64,000 nucleotides of DNA from Streptomyces canus 299MFChir4.1 (GTDB lineage Bacteria; Actinomycetota; Actinomycetes; Streptomycetales; Streptomycetaceae). The stretch spans positions 22,645 to 86,644 of the forward strand of contig NZ_KB911604.1 in NCBI RefSeq assembly GCF_000383615.1, written 5' to 3'. This document shows, piece after piece, positions 1-7,882 of this stretch; position 1 is the stretch's first letter; each line of letters begins with the position of its first letter. Below the pieces are notes generated by a model. That model did no database searches. It saw only the letters and a program-made list of their open reading frames with translations, and was not told the origin of the DNA. Both the position numbers and the translations under genes were made by a program.

Positions 1-2
1 GG

Positions 3-224
3 GGCCGGTGCCTGGCGAGCCGGCTCGGCCGAGGGGCTGGGCAGTTCGGCGTGGGGTGGGTCGAGCCCTCGGTGATCCGCCTGGGCGGGGTCGCGAAGGC
101 GGCTGGCCGGGCTGACCTGTCCTCGGCGCTTCCGCCGCCCTCGGCCCAGTCGGCCAGGCCCGCCCGCAACGAAGCGCCACTGCCCCCTCGGCCCACGCAG
201 ATCGACATGCACCCTGGTCCCTGA
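3..224 (+). CDS. Partial hypothetical protein (C-terminal end, runs in from the left edge)
   Basis: An open frame enters at the left edge and ends with TGA at 222-224, leaving about 73 codons. Third-position G+C is very high, as expected for real coding sequence in this genome, but I recognise no domain. The visible end is rich in Pro, Ala and Arg and looks like a disordered C-terminus. The next gene ends tail-to-tail 16 bases further on. It could equally be a chance open frame, since stop-free stretches of this size are common at this G+C. Confidence 0.35.
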   Translation, partial: GRCLASRLGRGAGQFGVGWVEPSVIRLGGVAKAAGRADLSSALPPPSAQSARPARNEAPLPPRPTQIDMHPGP

Positions 225-240
225 ACTGAACGGTGTGCAG

Positions 241-1098
241 TCAGCCCGTAGCGAGGAGCAGGGTGCCTACCAGGGCCAGGCCCGCGCCCGCTGCCTGGAG
301 GGTCCGGAGGCGTTCGCTGAGGAAGCCGCGGGCGGCCAGGGCCGTGACCACCGGGTAGAGCGAGGCGAGGACGGCGGCCACGGTGACCGGGCCGTGCTGG
401 GCGGCCACCGAGTACGTGCCGTTCGCCGCCACGTCCGCGAGGCCGACGAAGGCGAGCGCGGGGAGCGACGGCCAGGGGAAGCCGGCGGCCGGGAGAGCCG
501 GGGCGCCCCGTTTCACCGAGACGTACAGGGCGGCGCCTCCGACCGCCACGTTGACCAGGCGCTGCACGAACAGGGCGAGGAACAGGCCGGTGACGGTCGT
601 GGACGCCTCCGCTATCAGGACGAACACCGTGCCGAAGCCGAGAGCCGCGATCAGGGTCAGGACGATCGCCTGACGCTGCACCGGGGCCCCGCGCAGTTGG
701 GGGCCGCCCGCCAGGATCACTCCGGTGACGGCCACCGCGATGCCCGCGGCCTGCACCGGGCCGGGACGCTCGCCGAGGCAGAGACCGACACCCACCGGGA
801 CCGCCACGCTCAGCGTGCCCAGCGGGGAGACGACTCCCATCGGACCCAGCGCGAGCGCCTTGTAGAAGCAGATCAGGGCGACCGGCCCGGCCAGCCCCGC
901 GGCGAACGCGAACCACAGCCTCGGCCCCGCCTCGCTCCAGCCACCGGTCGCCACCACGATCGCGCCGAGTACGGCCGCCGCGATCCCCTGCGACACGACC
1001 ACCACGGTGAGCGCCGGGAGCCGTCGGGTCAGCACCCCGCCGCCGAAGTCGGCCAGGCCCCACAACAGGCTGGTGGCCAGGGCGAAGAATGCTGTCAC
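241..1098 (-). CDS. EamA/DMT-family transporter
   Basis: This protein of about 285 residues is a drug/metabolite-type inner-membrane permease that probably exports a small metabolite. It is almost entirely hydrophobic, with about ten predicted helices in two homologous halves, as usual for the EamA fold. The GTG at 1098 was chosen because it begins the first membrane helix (VTAFFALATSLL); the open frame extends upstream but runs into the divergent gene. The XRE-cupin regulator at 1192 is read divergently from a 93-base intergenic region, an arrangement typical of a regulator controlling its neighbouring exporter. The substrate cannot be told from sequence. Confidence 0.85.
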   Translation of the reverse strand: MTAFFALATSLLWGLADFGGGVLTRRLPALTVVVVSQGIAAAVLGAIVVATGGWSEAGPRLWFAFAAGLAGPVALICFYKALALGPMGVVSPLGTLSVAVPVGVGLCLGERPGPVQAAGIAVAVTGVILAGGPQLRGAPVQRQAIVLTLIAALGFGTVFVLIAEASTTVTGLFLALFVQRLVNVAVGGAALYVSVKRGAPALPAAGFPWPSLPALAFVGLADVAANGTYSVAAQHGPVTVAAVLASLYPVVTALAARGFLSERLRTLQAAGAGLALVGTLLLATG

Positions 1099-1191
1099 GG
1101 CTCGCCTCGCAGTACAGTTCGGTGAACGATCGGGTGCACCCCACCGTAGTTCATTAAGTTGCACTATGTCATACAGAATATTGGACGTGAC
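1099..1191. promoter_or_regulatory. Divergent promoter region between EamA transporter and XRE-cupin regulator
   Basis: This 93-base gap contains an island unusually rich in A+T for the window (about 1150-1184, TTCATTAAGTTGCAC through ATACAGAATATTGG), as expected for overlapping divergent promoters and a regulator site. I could not define a clean palindrome. Confidence 0.4.
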
Positions 1192-1764
1192 GTGTCGGAC
1201 CTCGACCTCCTGACCCAGTCCCTCGCGCGCAACGTCAAGCGCTGGCGGACCGAGCGCGGATTCACCCTGGACACGCTCGCCGCCCGAGCGGGCGTCAGCC
1301 GCGGCATGCTGATCCAGATCGAGCAGGCCCGCACCAACCCCAGCCTCGGCACGGTCGTGAAGATCGGCGACGCCCTCGGGATCAGCATCACCACGCTCCT
1401 CGACTACGAGCAGGGACCGAAGGTGCGGATCGTCCCCGCCGAGCAGGCCGTACGCCTGTGGCACACCGACGCGGGGAGCTACAACCGGCTCCTCGCGGGC
1501 GCCGAGGCCCCGGGCCCGCTGGAGATGTGGGACTGGCGGCTGATGCCCGGCGAGAGCAGCCCCTCGGACCCGCACCCCACGGGCACGGTCGAGCTCGTGC
1601 ACGTCACGGCCGGCGAGCTCACCCTCACCGTCGACGGGGTGGAGCACCGGGTCCCCGCGGGCGCGAGCGCCTCCTTCGAGGCGAACACCCCGCACACGTA
1701 CGGCAATCAGGGCGCTGTGCCGATGGAGATGGTCATGGCCGTCTCGGTGCCGGCGGTGTCCTGA
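1192..1764 (+). CDS. XRE-family transcriptional regulator with cupin domain
   Basis: This 190-residue regulator has an N-terminal helix-turn-helix (about residues 10-65, including GFTLDTLAARAGVSRGML) and a C-terminal cupin_2 beta-barrel (about 110-185, with GTVELVHVTAGE and PAGASASFEANTPHTY). In this family the cupin is thought to sense a small ligand. I chose the GTG at 1192; a TTG at 1159 would add 11 residues but lies in the A+T-rich promoter region. It is divergent from the EamA transporter, which it probably represses or activates. The class is secure; the ligand is unknown. Confidence 0.88.
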   Translation: MSDLDLLTQSLARNVKRWRTERGFTLDTLAARAGVSRGMLIQIEQARTNPSLGTVVKIGDALGISITTLLDYEQGPKVRIVPAEQAVRLWHTDAGSYNRLLAGAEAPGPLEMWDWRLMPGESSPSDPHPTGTVELVHVTAGELTLTVDGVEHRVPAGASASFEANTPHTYGNQGAVPMEMVMAVSVPAVS

Positions 1765-1784
1765 GCGGCTGTTAGCGTGCCGCC

Positions 1785-2342
1785 ATGGACGCACCCATCG
1801 GACACTTCGACCACGCCACCCCGGCCCCCGCCGCCCTCGACGAGCTGATCCGCCCGGTCGCCGACGCCGTACGCCACTGGAGCGGCAGCGTCCCCGCCGA
1901 GCAGATCGTGTACGTCGACACCGACCCGCGGTGGGCCGACACCGCGGTCTTCGTGGAGCACTACGGCCGCGAGCTCCTCGAACAGTCGGCGAACTGTGTC
2001 GTGGTGGCGGGCAAGCGCGGTGGCGAGACCACCCTCGCCGCGTGCGTGGCCCTGTCCACCACCCGGGTCGACGTCAACGGGGTCGTCCGTCGCCGACTCG
2101 GCGCGCGCAAGGCCTCGTTCGCCTCGATGGACACCGCGACAGGGGAGACCGGCATGGAGTACGGCGGCATCACCCCGATCGGGCTTCCCGCCGACTGGTC
2201 GGTGCTGGTCGACTCGGCCGTGGTCGACCTGCCGTACGTCCTGGTCGGCAGCGGACGCCGGCGGGGCAAGCTGCTGGTGCCGGGGAAGGCCTTCGCGGAG
2301 CTGCCGGGTGCGGTGGTGCTCGAAGGGCTCGGCGTCGCCTGA
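1785..2342 (+). CDS. YbaK/EbsC-family aminoacyl-tRNA deacylase
   Basis: A 185-residue protein of the YbaK/ProX editing superfamily, whose members hydrolyse mischarged aminoacyl-tRNA in trans. Family signs are the buried strand CVVVAGKRGGETTLAACVAL, the conserved Lys in ARKASFASMDTA, and the glycine loop EYGGITPIGLP near residue 125. It is a free-standing domain, not fused to a synthetase. It starts at ATG 20 bases after the XRE-cupin gene and could be co-transcribed with it. The exact tRNA specificity (Cys-tRNAPro, Ala-tRNAPro or other) cannot be told. Confidence 0.85.
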   Translation: MDAPIGHFDHATPAPAALDELIRPVADAVRHWSGSVPAEQIVYVDTDPRWADTAVFVEHYGRELLEQSANCVVVAGKRGGETTLAACVALSTTRVDVNGVVRRRLGARKASFASMDTATGETGMEYGGITPIGLPADWSVLVDSAVVDLPYVLVGSGRRRGKLLVPGKAFAELPGAVVLEGLGVA

Positions 2343-2344
2343 CC

Positions 2345-3385
2345 TCAGGCCGGCGCGTGGTGGGCGAGGGCGTGATGCGGGTCGGTCTCGCCGGGTGCTG
2401 AGGCCGGGTCGGCGTGCACCAGGGCTGCCGTGAGGCGGGGCACCGCGTGCAGCAGGGCGTGCTCGGCCTCGACGGCGACCGCGTGCGACTGTCGTACCGT
2501 CATCTCCCCGTCCACCACGACCGCCACCTCCGCGCGCAGCCGGTGCCCGATCCAGCGCAGCCTCAACTCGCCGACTCCGCGCACCCCTTCGACCTCCCGC
2601 AAGGCGTCCTCGGCCCGGTCCACGAGGGCCGGGTCGACGGCGTCGAGCACCCGCCGGAACACCTCGCGCGCCGCGTCCCGCAGCACCAGCGCGATGGCGG
2701 CCGTGATCGCCAACCCCACGATCGGGTCCGCGAGTTGCCAGCCCAGGGCCGAGCCGCCGGCCCCGACGAGCACGGCCAGTGAGGTGAACCCGTCGGTGCG
2801 GGCGTGCAGTCCGTCCGCCACCAGTGCGGCCGAGCCGATGTCCCGGCCCACCCGGATGCGGTAGCGGGCGACCCACTCGTTGCCCGCGAAGCCCACCAGC
2901 GCCGCCGCGGCGACCGCCGGGACGTGCGCCACGGGACGCGGATCGAGCAGCCGGTCGATCGCCACCCACCCCGCGAAGGCGGCGCTCGCGGCGATCGTCA
3001 GCACGATCACGATGCCCGCGAGATCCTCGGCACGGCCGTAGCCGTACGTGAAACGGCGGGTGGCCGCACGCCGGCCCAGCACGAAGGCGATGCCCAGCGG
3101 TACGGCGGTCAGCGCGTCCGCCGCGTTGTGCACCGTGTCGCCGAGCAGTGCCACGGACCCGGACACGGCCACGACGACCGCCTGCGCCAGGGCCGTGGCC
3201 CCCAGCACCGCCAGCGAGACCCACAGGGCGCGCAGACCGCGGGCGGAGGACTCCAGGGCGGAGTCGAGCTTGTCGGCGGTCTCGTGGGAGTGGGGGGTGA
3301 GGAGGTGGGCCAGGCGGTGACGGAAGCCATGGCGCCGGTGCTCGTGCCCGTGCGGATGGCCGTGGTGGTGGTCGTGGTCGCTCAC
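2345..3385 (-). CDS. Cation diffusion facilitator (CDF) metal transporter
   Basis: A 346-residue metal/proton antiporter of the CDF family. The N-terminus is strongly His-rich (DHDHHHGHPHGHEH), as in zinc, cobalt or cadmium exporters. Six membrane helices follow, with the metal-site residues HNAADA in helix II and DGLHARTDGF in helix V, then a cytosolic ferredoxin-like domain. I chose the GTG at 3385 because AAGGGG lies just upstream and the His-rich segment follows directly; an in-frame upstream extension would run into the ArsR operator. It is divergent from the ArsR repressor, so metal-induced export is the likely function. Confidence 0.9.
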   Translation of the reverse strand: MSDHDHHHGHPHGHEHRRHGFRHRLAHLLTPHSHETADKLDSALESSARGLRALWVSLAVLGATALAQAVVVAVSGSVALLGDTVHNAADALTAVPLGIAFVLGRRAATRRFTYGYGRAEDLAGIVIVLTIAASAAFAGWVAIDRLLDPRPVAHVPAVAAAALVGFAGNEWVARYRIRVGRDIGSAALVADGLHARTDGFTSLAVLVGAGGSALGWQLADPIVGLAITAAIALVLRDAAREVFRRVLDAVDPALVDRAEDALREVEGVRGVGELRLRWIGHRLRAEVAVVVDGEMTVRQSHAVAVEAEHALLHAVPRLTAALVHADPASAPGETDPHHALAHHAPA

Positions 3386-3441
3386 GTGGTGCCCCTTCCG
3401 ATGCGCGCGGTGGTGGACGTACCGCGCCCACGGAGCCATTA

Positions 3442-3459
3442 TGTGCGTATGAGCGCACG
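3442..3459. promoter_or_regulatory. Candidate ArsR/SmtB operator
   Basis: An inverted repeat, TGTGCG (3442-3447) and CGCACG (3454-3459) with a six-base spacer, overlaps the start codon of the ArsR gene and lies in the divergent gap to the CDF exporter. The position fits autoregulation and metal-responsive repression. The arms match at five of six positions. Confidence 0.45.
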
Positions 3460-3808
3460 CATGCACCTATCAACTGCACACGATGCGCACCCGCGCACCC
3501 CTAGCGAGGAACAGTTCACCCTCGCCGCCGAGATCCTCGCACTGCTCGGCGACCGCACCCGCCTCACCCTCCTGCACGCCCTGACCGGCGGGGAGGCCGA
3601 TGTCACGACCCTCACCGAGGCGTGCGGGGCGGCCCGGCCGGCCGTCAGCCAGCACTTGGCGCGGCTCAGGCTGGCCGGGCTGGTGAACACGCGGAAGGAG
3701 GGGCGCCGGGTGATCTACACCCTGCGCGACGGGCATCTGCGCCGACTCGTCGACGAGGCCCTGAACGTGGCCGACCACCGGCTCAGCGACCGGCCGGTGC
3801 ACGACTGA
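3449..3808 (+). CDS. ArsR/SmtB-family metal-responsive repressor
   Basis: A repressor of about 119 residues with the winged helix-turn-helix typical of the family (LLGDRTRLTLLHALTGGEADVTTL then GAARPAVSQHLARLRLAGLV). The N-terminus and the C-terminal helix carry several His and Asp residues (STAHDAHPRTP, NVADHRLSDRPVHD), consistent with SmtB-like zinc sites at the dimer interface. The alpha3 site lacks the CVC motif of arsenic sensors, so zinc, nickel or cobalt sensing is more likely. The start is ATG 3449, with ATG 3461 as an alternative. Divergent from the CDF exporter it probably controls. Confidence 0.88.
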   Translation: MSARMHLSTAHDAHPRTPSEEQFTLAAEILALLGDRTRLTLLHALTGGEADVTTLTEACGAARPAVSQHLARLRLAGLVNTRKEGRRVIYTLRDGHLRRLVDEALNVADHRLSDRPVHD

Positions 3809-3812
3809 GGGA

Positions 3813-5024
3813 TCAGTACGCGGCCGCCGTACCGAGATACTGCTCCGCGAAGGCCGCCGCGGCCGCCGGTGAGGTGAACAGGCGGCGGAGGCGGGCGAAG
3901 GTGGTGCCCGCGCGGTACTCGTCGCCCGACGAGGTGCCGTGGTAGACCTCCGAGAGCCACTGCGAGAACTCCTGGTAGTCCCACACGCGCCGCAGACAGG
4001 CCTCCGAGTAGCCGTCGAGGCCGCTGCCGTCGTCCTTGCCGAGGTGGGCGACGAGCGCGTCGCCGAGCAGGAAGGCGTCGTGCAGGGCGAGGTTCATGCC
4101 CTTCGCCGCGATGGGTGCGGTGAGATGGGCGGAGTCTCCCGCGAGGAAGAGGCGGCCGTACGTCATGGGCTCGACGACGTAGTTGTGCATGTCGAGGACG
4201 CGCTTCTCGATCAACGGGCCCTCGGTGAGCGGCGGGGTGCCGTCCGCGCCCAGACGTTGATGGAGTTCGGCCCAGATCCGGTCGTGGGACCAGTTCTCGG
4301 GGTCGTCGCCGGGCGGGCACTCCAGGTAGTAGCGGGTGACCTCGGGGCTGCGGGCCATGTGTCCGGCGAAACCGTTCGGGTGGATGCCGAACAGGACGCA
4401 GTCGGAGGACGGCGGGGCCTCGGCGAGCAGGGCCAGCCAGCCGATGCCGTAGTCGTGCCGGGCGATGTGCGTGGTCTCGGGAAGGACCGTGCGGCTCACC
4501 CCGCGGGCCCCGTCGCAGCCGGCCACGAACTCGCACTCGACCAGCTGCCGTTCGCCCGTGTCGGCATCGGTGTACGACACGGACGGCCGGGACGTCTCCA
4601 GGTCGTGCAGCCGGACGTCCTGGACGCCGAAGCGGATCTCGCCGCCTCTCGCGTCGGCGTACTCGTGGACCAGGTCCGTGACCAACAGGGGCTGCGGGTA
4701 CACGAAGTGGTGCTGCCCGGTCAGCTCGCCGTAACCGAAGCGGAAGCGCTCGCCGGCGAAGCGGAACTCGCACTCCGTGTGCAACTGGGCGCGCGCCAGC
4801 AGAGTGTCGGCCAGACCGCGCCGCTGCAGACCCCGTACGGCCCACTCCTCGATGACGCCCGCGCGGGGCCGCTGCTCGATGAACGCGCGGGTCTCCGCCT
4901 CCAGGACGAGGCAGTCCACGCCCGCGGCCCGGAGGATGTTGCCGACCGTCAGCCCGGCGGGTCCGGCACCGACTATGACGACCGGAAAGCGCCGTGGTGC
5001 ACCGGAGTTGGAGTGGGAGGTCAC
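3813..5024 (-). CDS. pobA: 4-hydroxybenzoate 3-monooxygenase-like FAD hydroxylase
   Basis: A 403-residue group A flavin monooxygenase, the length of PobA, which converts 4-hydroxybenzoate to protocatechuate with NADPH and O2. The FAD motifs are GAGPAG (19-24), GCDGARG (169-175) and GDSAH (296-300), and IAAKGMNLALHDA is PobA-like. Alignment from memory with the Pseudomonas enzyme keeps the substrate-contact arginines (R225, R231) and Tyr233, but Phe212 sits where catalytic Tyr201 is expected, Met223 replaces Ser212, and no Tyr aligns with Tyr385. The substrate may therefore differ. It stands alone, with no pca genes nearby. It ends four bases from the ArsR gene. Confidence 0.75.
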   Translation of the reverse strand: MTSHSNSGAPRRFPVVIVGAGPAGLTVGNILRAAGVDCLVLEAETRAFIEQRPRAGVIEEWAVRGLQRRGLADTLLARAQLHTECEFRFAGERFRFGYGELTGQHHFVYPQPLLVTDLVHEYADARGGEIRFGVQDVRLHDLETSRPSVSYTDADTGERQLVECEFVAGCDGARGVSRTVLPETTHIARHDYGIGWLALLAEAPPSSDCVLFGIHPNGFAGHMARSPEVTRYYLECPPGDDPENWSHDRIWAELHQRLGADGTPPLTEGPLIEKRVLDMHNYVVEPMTYGRLFLAGDSAHLTAPIAAKGMNLALHDAFLLGDALVAHLGKDDGSGLDGYSEACLRRVWDYQEFSQWLSEVYHGTSSGDEYRAGTTFARLRRLFTSPAAAAAFAEQYLGTAAAY

Positions 5025-5106
5025 CGGGTCATTATGTCGGCGACGCGGTGCGGGCGGGGAGGGGGGCCGGGTGTCTCGGTGCGCGGAGGCACCCGGTCCG
5101 CCTGCC

Positions 5107-6747
5107 TCAGTGCGCGGGTGCGTCGGTGACGGCGACCTCGTCGATGCTGCGCTCGATCTCCGCGGCCGGGGAGGCGGTGGCCCGCGCCCAGTAGTAGATC
5201 GCGAGGGAGAAGACGGCGATCAGCAGGATGTCCCACCACAGGCCGATCCGGCCCGAGCCGCCGCCGAAGCCGCCCTGCCAGGAGATCAGGCCCAGTCCCA
5301 CCAGGTAGACCGGCAGCCACTGGGCGGCCTTCCAGTCCAGGCGGGGCGCGTCGGGCAGACCCTTGGCCACCGCGTAGCGCGCGTAACCGCCGAGCAGCAC
5401 ATAGCCGAGGACGATCGCCACGCCCAGCCGCCACAGGGTGTGCCAACCCGCCCAGTAGATGATGAGGTTGGCCACCACGAAGGACACCGGGGACAGGACC
5501 GAGCCGGCGGGCAGCCGGTAGGGGCGCTCGTGGTGGGGCAGGCGGTCGGCGAAGACGCCGTAGGCCAGCGGGGCACCGGCGTACATCAGGACGCTCGCCG
5601 AGGTGATGAAGCTGACCAGCTGCTGCCAGCTCGGGAAGGGCAGGAAGCAGACCACGCCGGTCACGAAGGAGATCGCGAGGCCGAACCAGGGCACCCCCCG
5701 CCGGTCGGTCCGCTCGAACAGCTTGGGCGCGTAGCCGTTCTTGGACAGGCCGTAGGAGACCCGCGAGGTCGCGGTCGTGTAGATGAGACCGGTGCCGCCC
5801 GGCGAGATCACGGCGTCCAGGTAGAGCACCACGCTCAGCCAGCCGAGTCCGACGAGCGTCGCCAGTCCGGCCCAAGGGCCGCTGATCCCGGTGTAGTAGA
5901 GCTTCGCCCAGCCGTGCGCGAACGTGCTGTGCGGCAGCGCGCCGATGAACACGACCTGGAGGAGTACGTAGATGACCGCGCCGATCGCCACCGAGCCGAT
6001 GGTCGCGCGCGGCAGGTCACGCCTGGGGTTTCGGCTCTCGCCCGCCAGCTGGATGGCCTGCTCGAAGCCCAGCAGGGCGAAGATGATGCCGCTGGTGCTG
6101 ATCGCGCTCAGCACCCCCTTGGCGCCGAACGGCGCGAAGCCCTCCGAGTGGAAGTTGCCCGGGTGGAAGTTGCCGATCGCGATGATGAAGATGGCCGCAA
6201 GCGGCACCGCGATCTTCCACCAGGTGGCGGCGCTGTTGGTGTGCGCGAGCGCCCGTACACCGAGGAAGTTGACGACCACGAAGACGGCCATGAGGACCAC
6301 GGCGACGAGGAGCCCGCTCGTGGTGAGCGTCTTGTCCGAATGCTGGAGTCCCTGCGCCCACGACCAGTGACCGGCGTAACCGATCATCGCCTCGACCTCG
6401 ATCGGCGCCACGGTCGCCGCCTGGAGCCAGGAGAACCAGCCGAAGGACATTCCGGCGAGGCCGCCGAAAGCGTAATGCGGATAGCGGGCGGTGCCGCCCG
6501 CCACCGGGAACATTCCGCCGAGTTCCGCGTGGACGAGGGCGAGCAGCACGATGGCGACCGCGCCGATCACCCATGAGATCACGGCCGCGGGGCCGGCCAC
6601 GACGACGGCCTCCTGGGCGCCGTAGAGCCAGCCCGAGCCGATGATGGAACCCACCGAGGCCCACATGAGCCCGATCAGCCCCACGTCCCGCCGCAGGCCG
6701 CCGCCCGGTGTTCCCTTTGTCCCCGGTGCTGAATCGACGCTTACCAT
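5107..6747 (-). CDS. APC-superfamily amino acid permease
   Basis: A 546-residue inner-membrane amino acid/proton symporter or exchanger. The first helix carries the APC substrate motif (GSIIGSGWLYG, about residue 33), followed by FPVAGGTARYPHYAFG and about twelve helices ending in GYVLLGGYARYAVAKG. The sequence resembles the aspartate/glutamate permease subgroup. The C-terminus is short and charged. The ATG at 6747 lies next to an A+T-rich leader (CTTAATTT) with no strong ribosome binding site. A stem-loop at 6811-6835 lies in its 5' region and could influence expression. Confidence 0.85.
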   Translation of the reverse strand: MVSVDSAPGTKGTPGGGLRRDVGLIGLMWASVGSIIGSGWLYGAQEAVVVAGPAAVISWVIGAVAIVLLALVHAELGGMFPVAGGTARYPHYAFGGLAGMSFGWFSWLQAATVAPIEVEAMIGYAGHWSWAQGLQHSDKTLTTSGLLVAVVLMAVFVVVNFLGVRALAHTNSAATWWKIAVPLAAIFIIAIGNFHPGNFHSEGFAPFGAKGVLSAISTSGIIFALLGFEQAIQLAGESRNPRRDLPRATIGSVAIGAVIYVLLQVVFIGALPHSTFAHGWAKLYYTGISGPWAGLATLVGLGWLSVVLYLDAVISPGGTGLIYTTATSRVSYGLSKNGYAPKLFERTDRRGVPWFGLAISFVTGVVCFLPFPSWQQLVSFITSASVLMYAGAPLAYGVFADRLPHHERPYRLPAGSVLSPVSFVVANLIIYWAGWHTLWRLGVAIVLGYVLLGGYARYAVAKGLPDAPRLDWKAAQWLPVYLVGLGLISWQGGFGGGSGRIGLWWDILLIAVFSLAIYYWARATASPAAEIERSIDEVAVTDAPAH

Positions 6748-6810
6748 AAATTAAGGGGCCTCTCACGAATTACATACATTTACTGTGTGAGCGGCCCCAG
6801 ATTACGAATC

Positions 6811-6835
6811 AACCGCCTTTGAGCTAAAGGCGGTT
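6811..6835. promoter_or_regulatory. Perfect 10-bp inverted repeat upstream of the APC permease
   Basis: AACCGCCTTT and AAAGGCGGTT form a perfect ten-base stem with a five-base loop, 63 bases upstream of the permease start. On the minus strand it is not followed by a clear U-run, so it may be an operator or leader hairpin and not a terminator. Confidence 0.5.
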
Positions 6836-6859
6836 GTCGTATATTGACTTCTCTGCGGG

Positions 6860-6887
6860 GAATTCCTTGCGAGTGTTTCAGGAATTC
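6860..6887 (-). terminator. Hairpin just downstream of the CoA-binding gene
   Basis: GAATTCCT and AGGAATTC are perfect eight-base arms around a twelve-base loop, with further partial pairing outside (TTCTC...GAGAG). It begins 10 bases after the stop codon of the minus-strand CoA-binding gene, the position of a terminator or 3'-stabilising hairpin. Confidence 0.5.
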
Positions 6888-6897
6888 GGGAGAGGAA

Positions 6898-7305
6898 TCA
6901 GCCCAGGCGGGGGATCTCGATCGCCGGGCACTTGTCCATGACCATGTCCAGACCGGCGGCACGGGTGCGGTCGTACGCGGGCCCGTCGATGACGTCGAGC
7001 TGGAACCACACCGCCTTCGCGCCCTTGGCCACGGCCTCGTCGGCGACCGCCCCCGCCAGGTCGCTGTTCACGAACACGTCGACCACGTCCACGTCGAAGG
7101 GGATGTCCGCGAGGGAGGCGTACCCCTGCTCGCCGTGCACGGTCTCCGCCTTGGGGTGGACCGGCACGATCCGCTTGCCGTGGCGCTGGAGGACCTCGGC
7201 GACGCGGTAGGCGGCGCGCCCCTGATTCGACGACAGGCCCACGACGGCCCAGGTGTCGCCGAGTTCGGTGAGGATCTTGCGGATCGTCGCTGGGTCGCCG
7301 TACAC
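6898..7305 (-). CDS. CoA-binding domain protein (YccU-like)
   Basis: A 135-residue single-domain Rossmann protein of the CoA-binding family (PF13380 type). Visible signs are TWAVVGLSSNQGRAAYRVAEVL (nucleotide-binding strand and helix), IVPVHPKAETVHGEQGYASL and AVWFQLDVID, ending in DMVMDKCPAIE with the conserved Cys. The start is unambiguous: GTG at 7305 is preceded by AAGGAG at six-base spacing. An open frame continues upstream but has no coding character. The cellular role of free-standing members is unclear. It is followed by a hairpin at 6860-6887. Confidence 0.85.
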   Translation of the reverse strand: MYGDPATIRKILTELGDTWAVVGLSSNQGRAAYRVAEVLQRHGKRIVPVHPKAETVHGEQGYASLADIPFDVDVVDVFVNSDLAGAVADEAVAKGAKAVWFQLDVIDGPAYDRTRAAGLDMVMDKCPAIEIPRLG

Positions 7306-7882
7306 GGGGATCTCCTTGGGAAGGCGGACTTCGGCATGTGAGGGAACACCGGTTGCGGTCCTGGTCTTCCCGGCGTGTGGCCCTGGCGGGCGCGGGCCGT
7401 TCGGTGGGTCCGTTCCGCCGTGTCGCGTGGTCCGCCGCGGCGGCTGTCCTGCGCAGTGCCGACGGGGCTCAGCCTGGTGGGGGCCCAAGGCCCGGCTGCG
7501 TGTGCTCGGGGCGGTGCGCCGCAGGGTGGCGGCAGGCTGGAGGAGATTGCCGAGGCGGTGCCGGCTCAGCAACCTCCGGGAGCTAGTGGGTGACTGCCGG
7601 ACGGGCGTGCCCGGGCGCCCCGGCCCTGCCGTGCCACCGCGGAGGCGCTGCCGGGCGCCCCTGATACCACCGTTCCGCGTCGGCCCGGACGGACGGTCCG
7701 TGCACAGGTCGTCTCACCCGGCGGTGCGGCCGCGGGGCGGGGGTACGCCCCAGGGGAGGTCCGGCCGCGCGCCGACGGGCCTTCGGCGTGCGTGGGCCGG
7801 TGGCGGAAAGTACGGTGGCGGCCAGGTGTTCGACCTCGGGCACGGGACGGCTGTCCGGCGGTTGGCGGAGGGTGGAGGCGGC
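7306..7882. other. Gene-free divergent region between CoA-binding protein and PPK2
   Basis: About 577 bases with no supported gene. Open frames exist on both strands but read as Arg/Pro/Gly-rich low-complexity sequence. The PPK2 and CoA-binding genes diverge from here, so it must hold both promoters; I could not place clear -35/-10 boxes. Its length is unusual for this compact stretch and it may contain regulator sites or a decayed gene. Confidence 0.5.

Noticed and set aside
7306..7882. Possible extra gene upstream of PPK2
   Set aside because: Open frames on both strands are Arg/Pro/Gly-rich, have no ribosome binding site and resemble no family.
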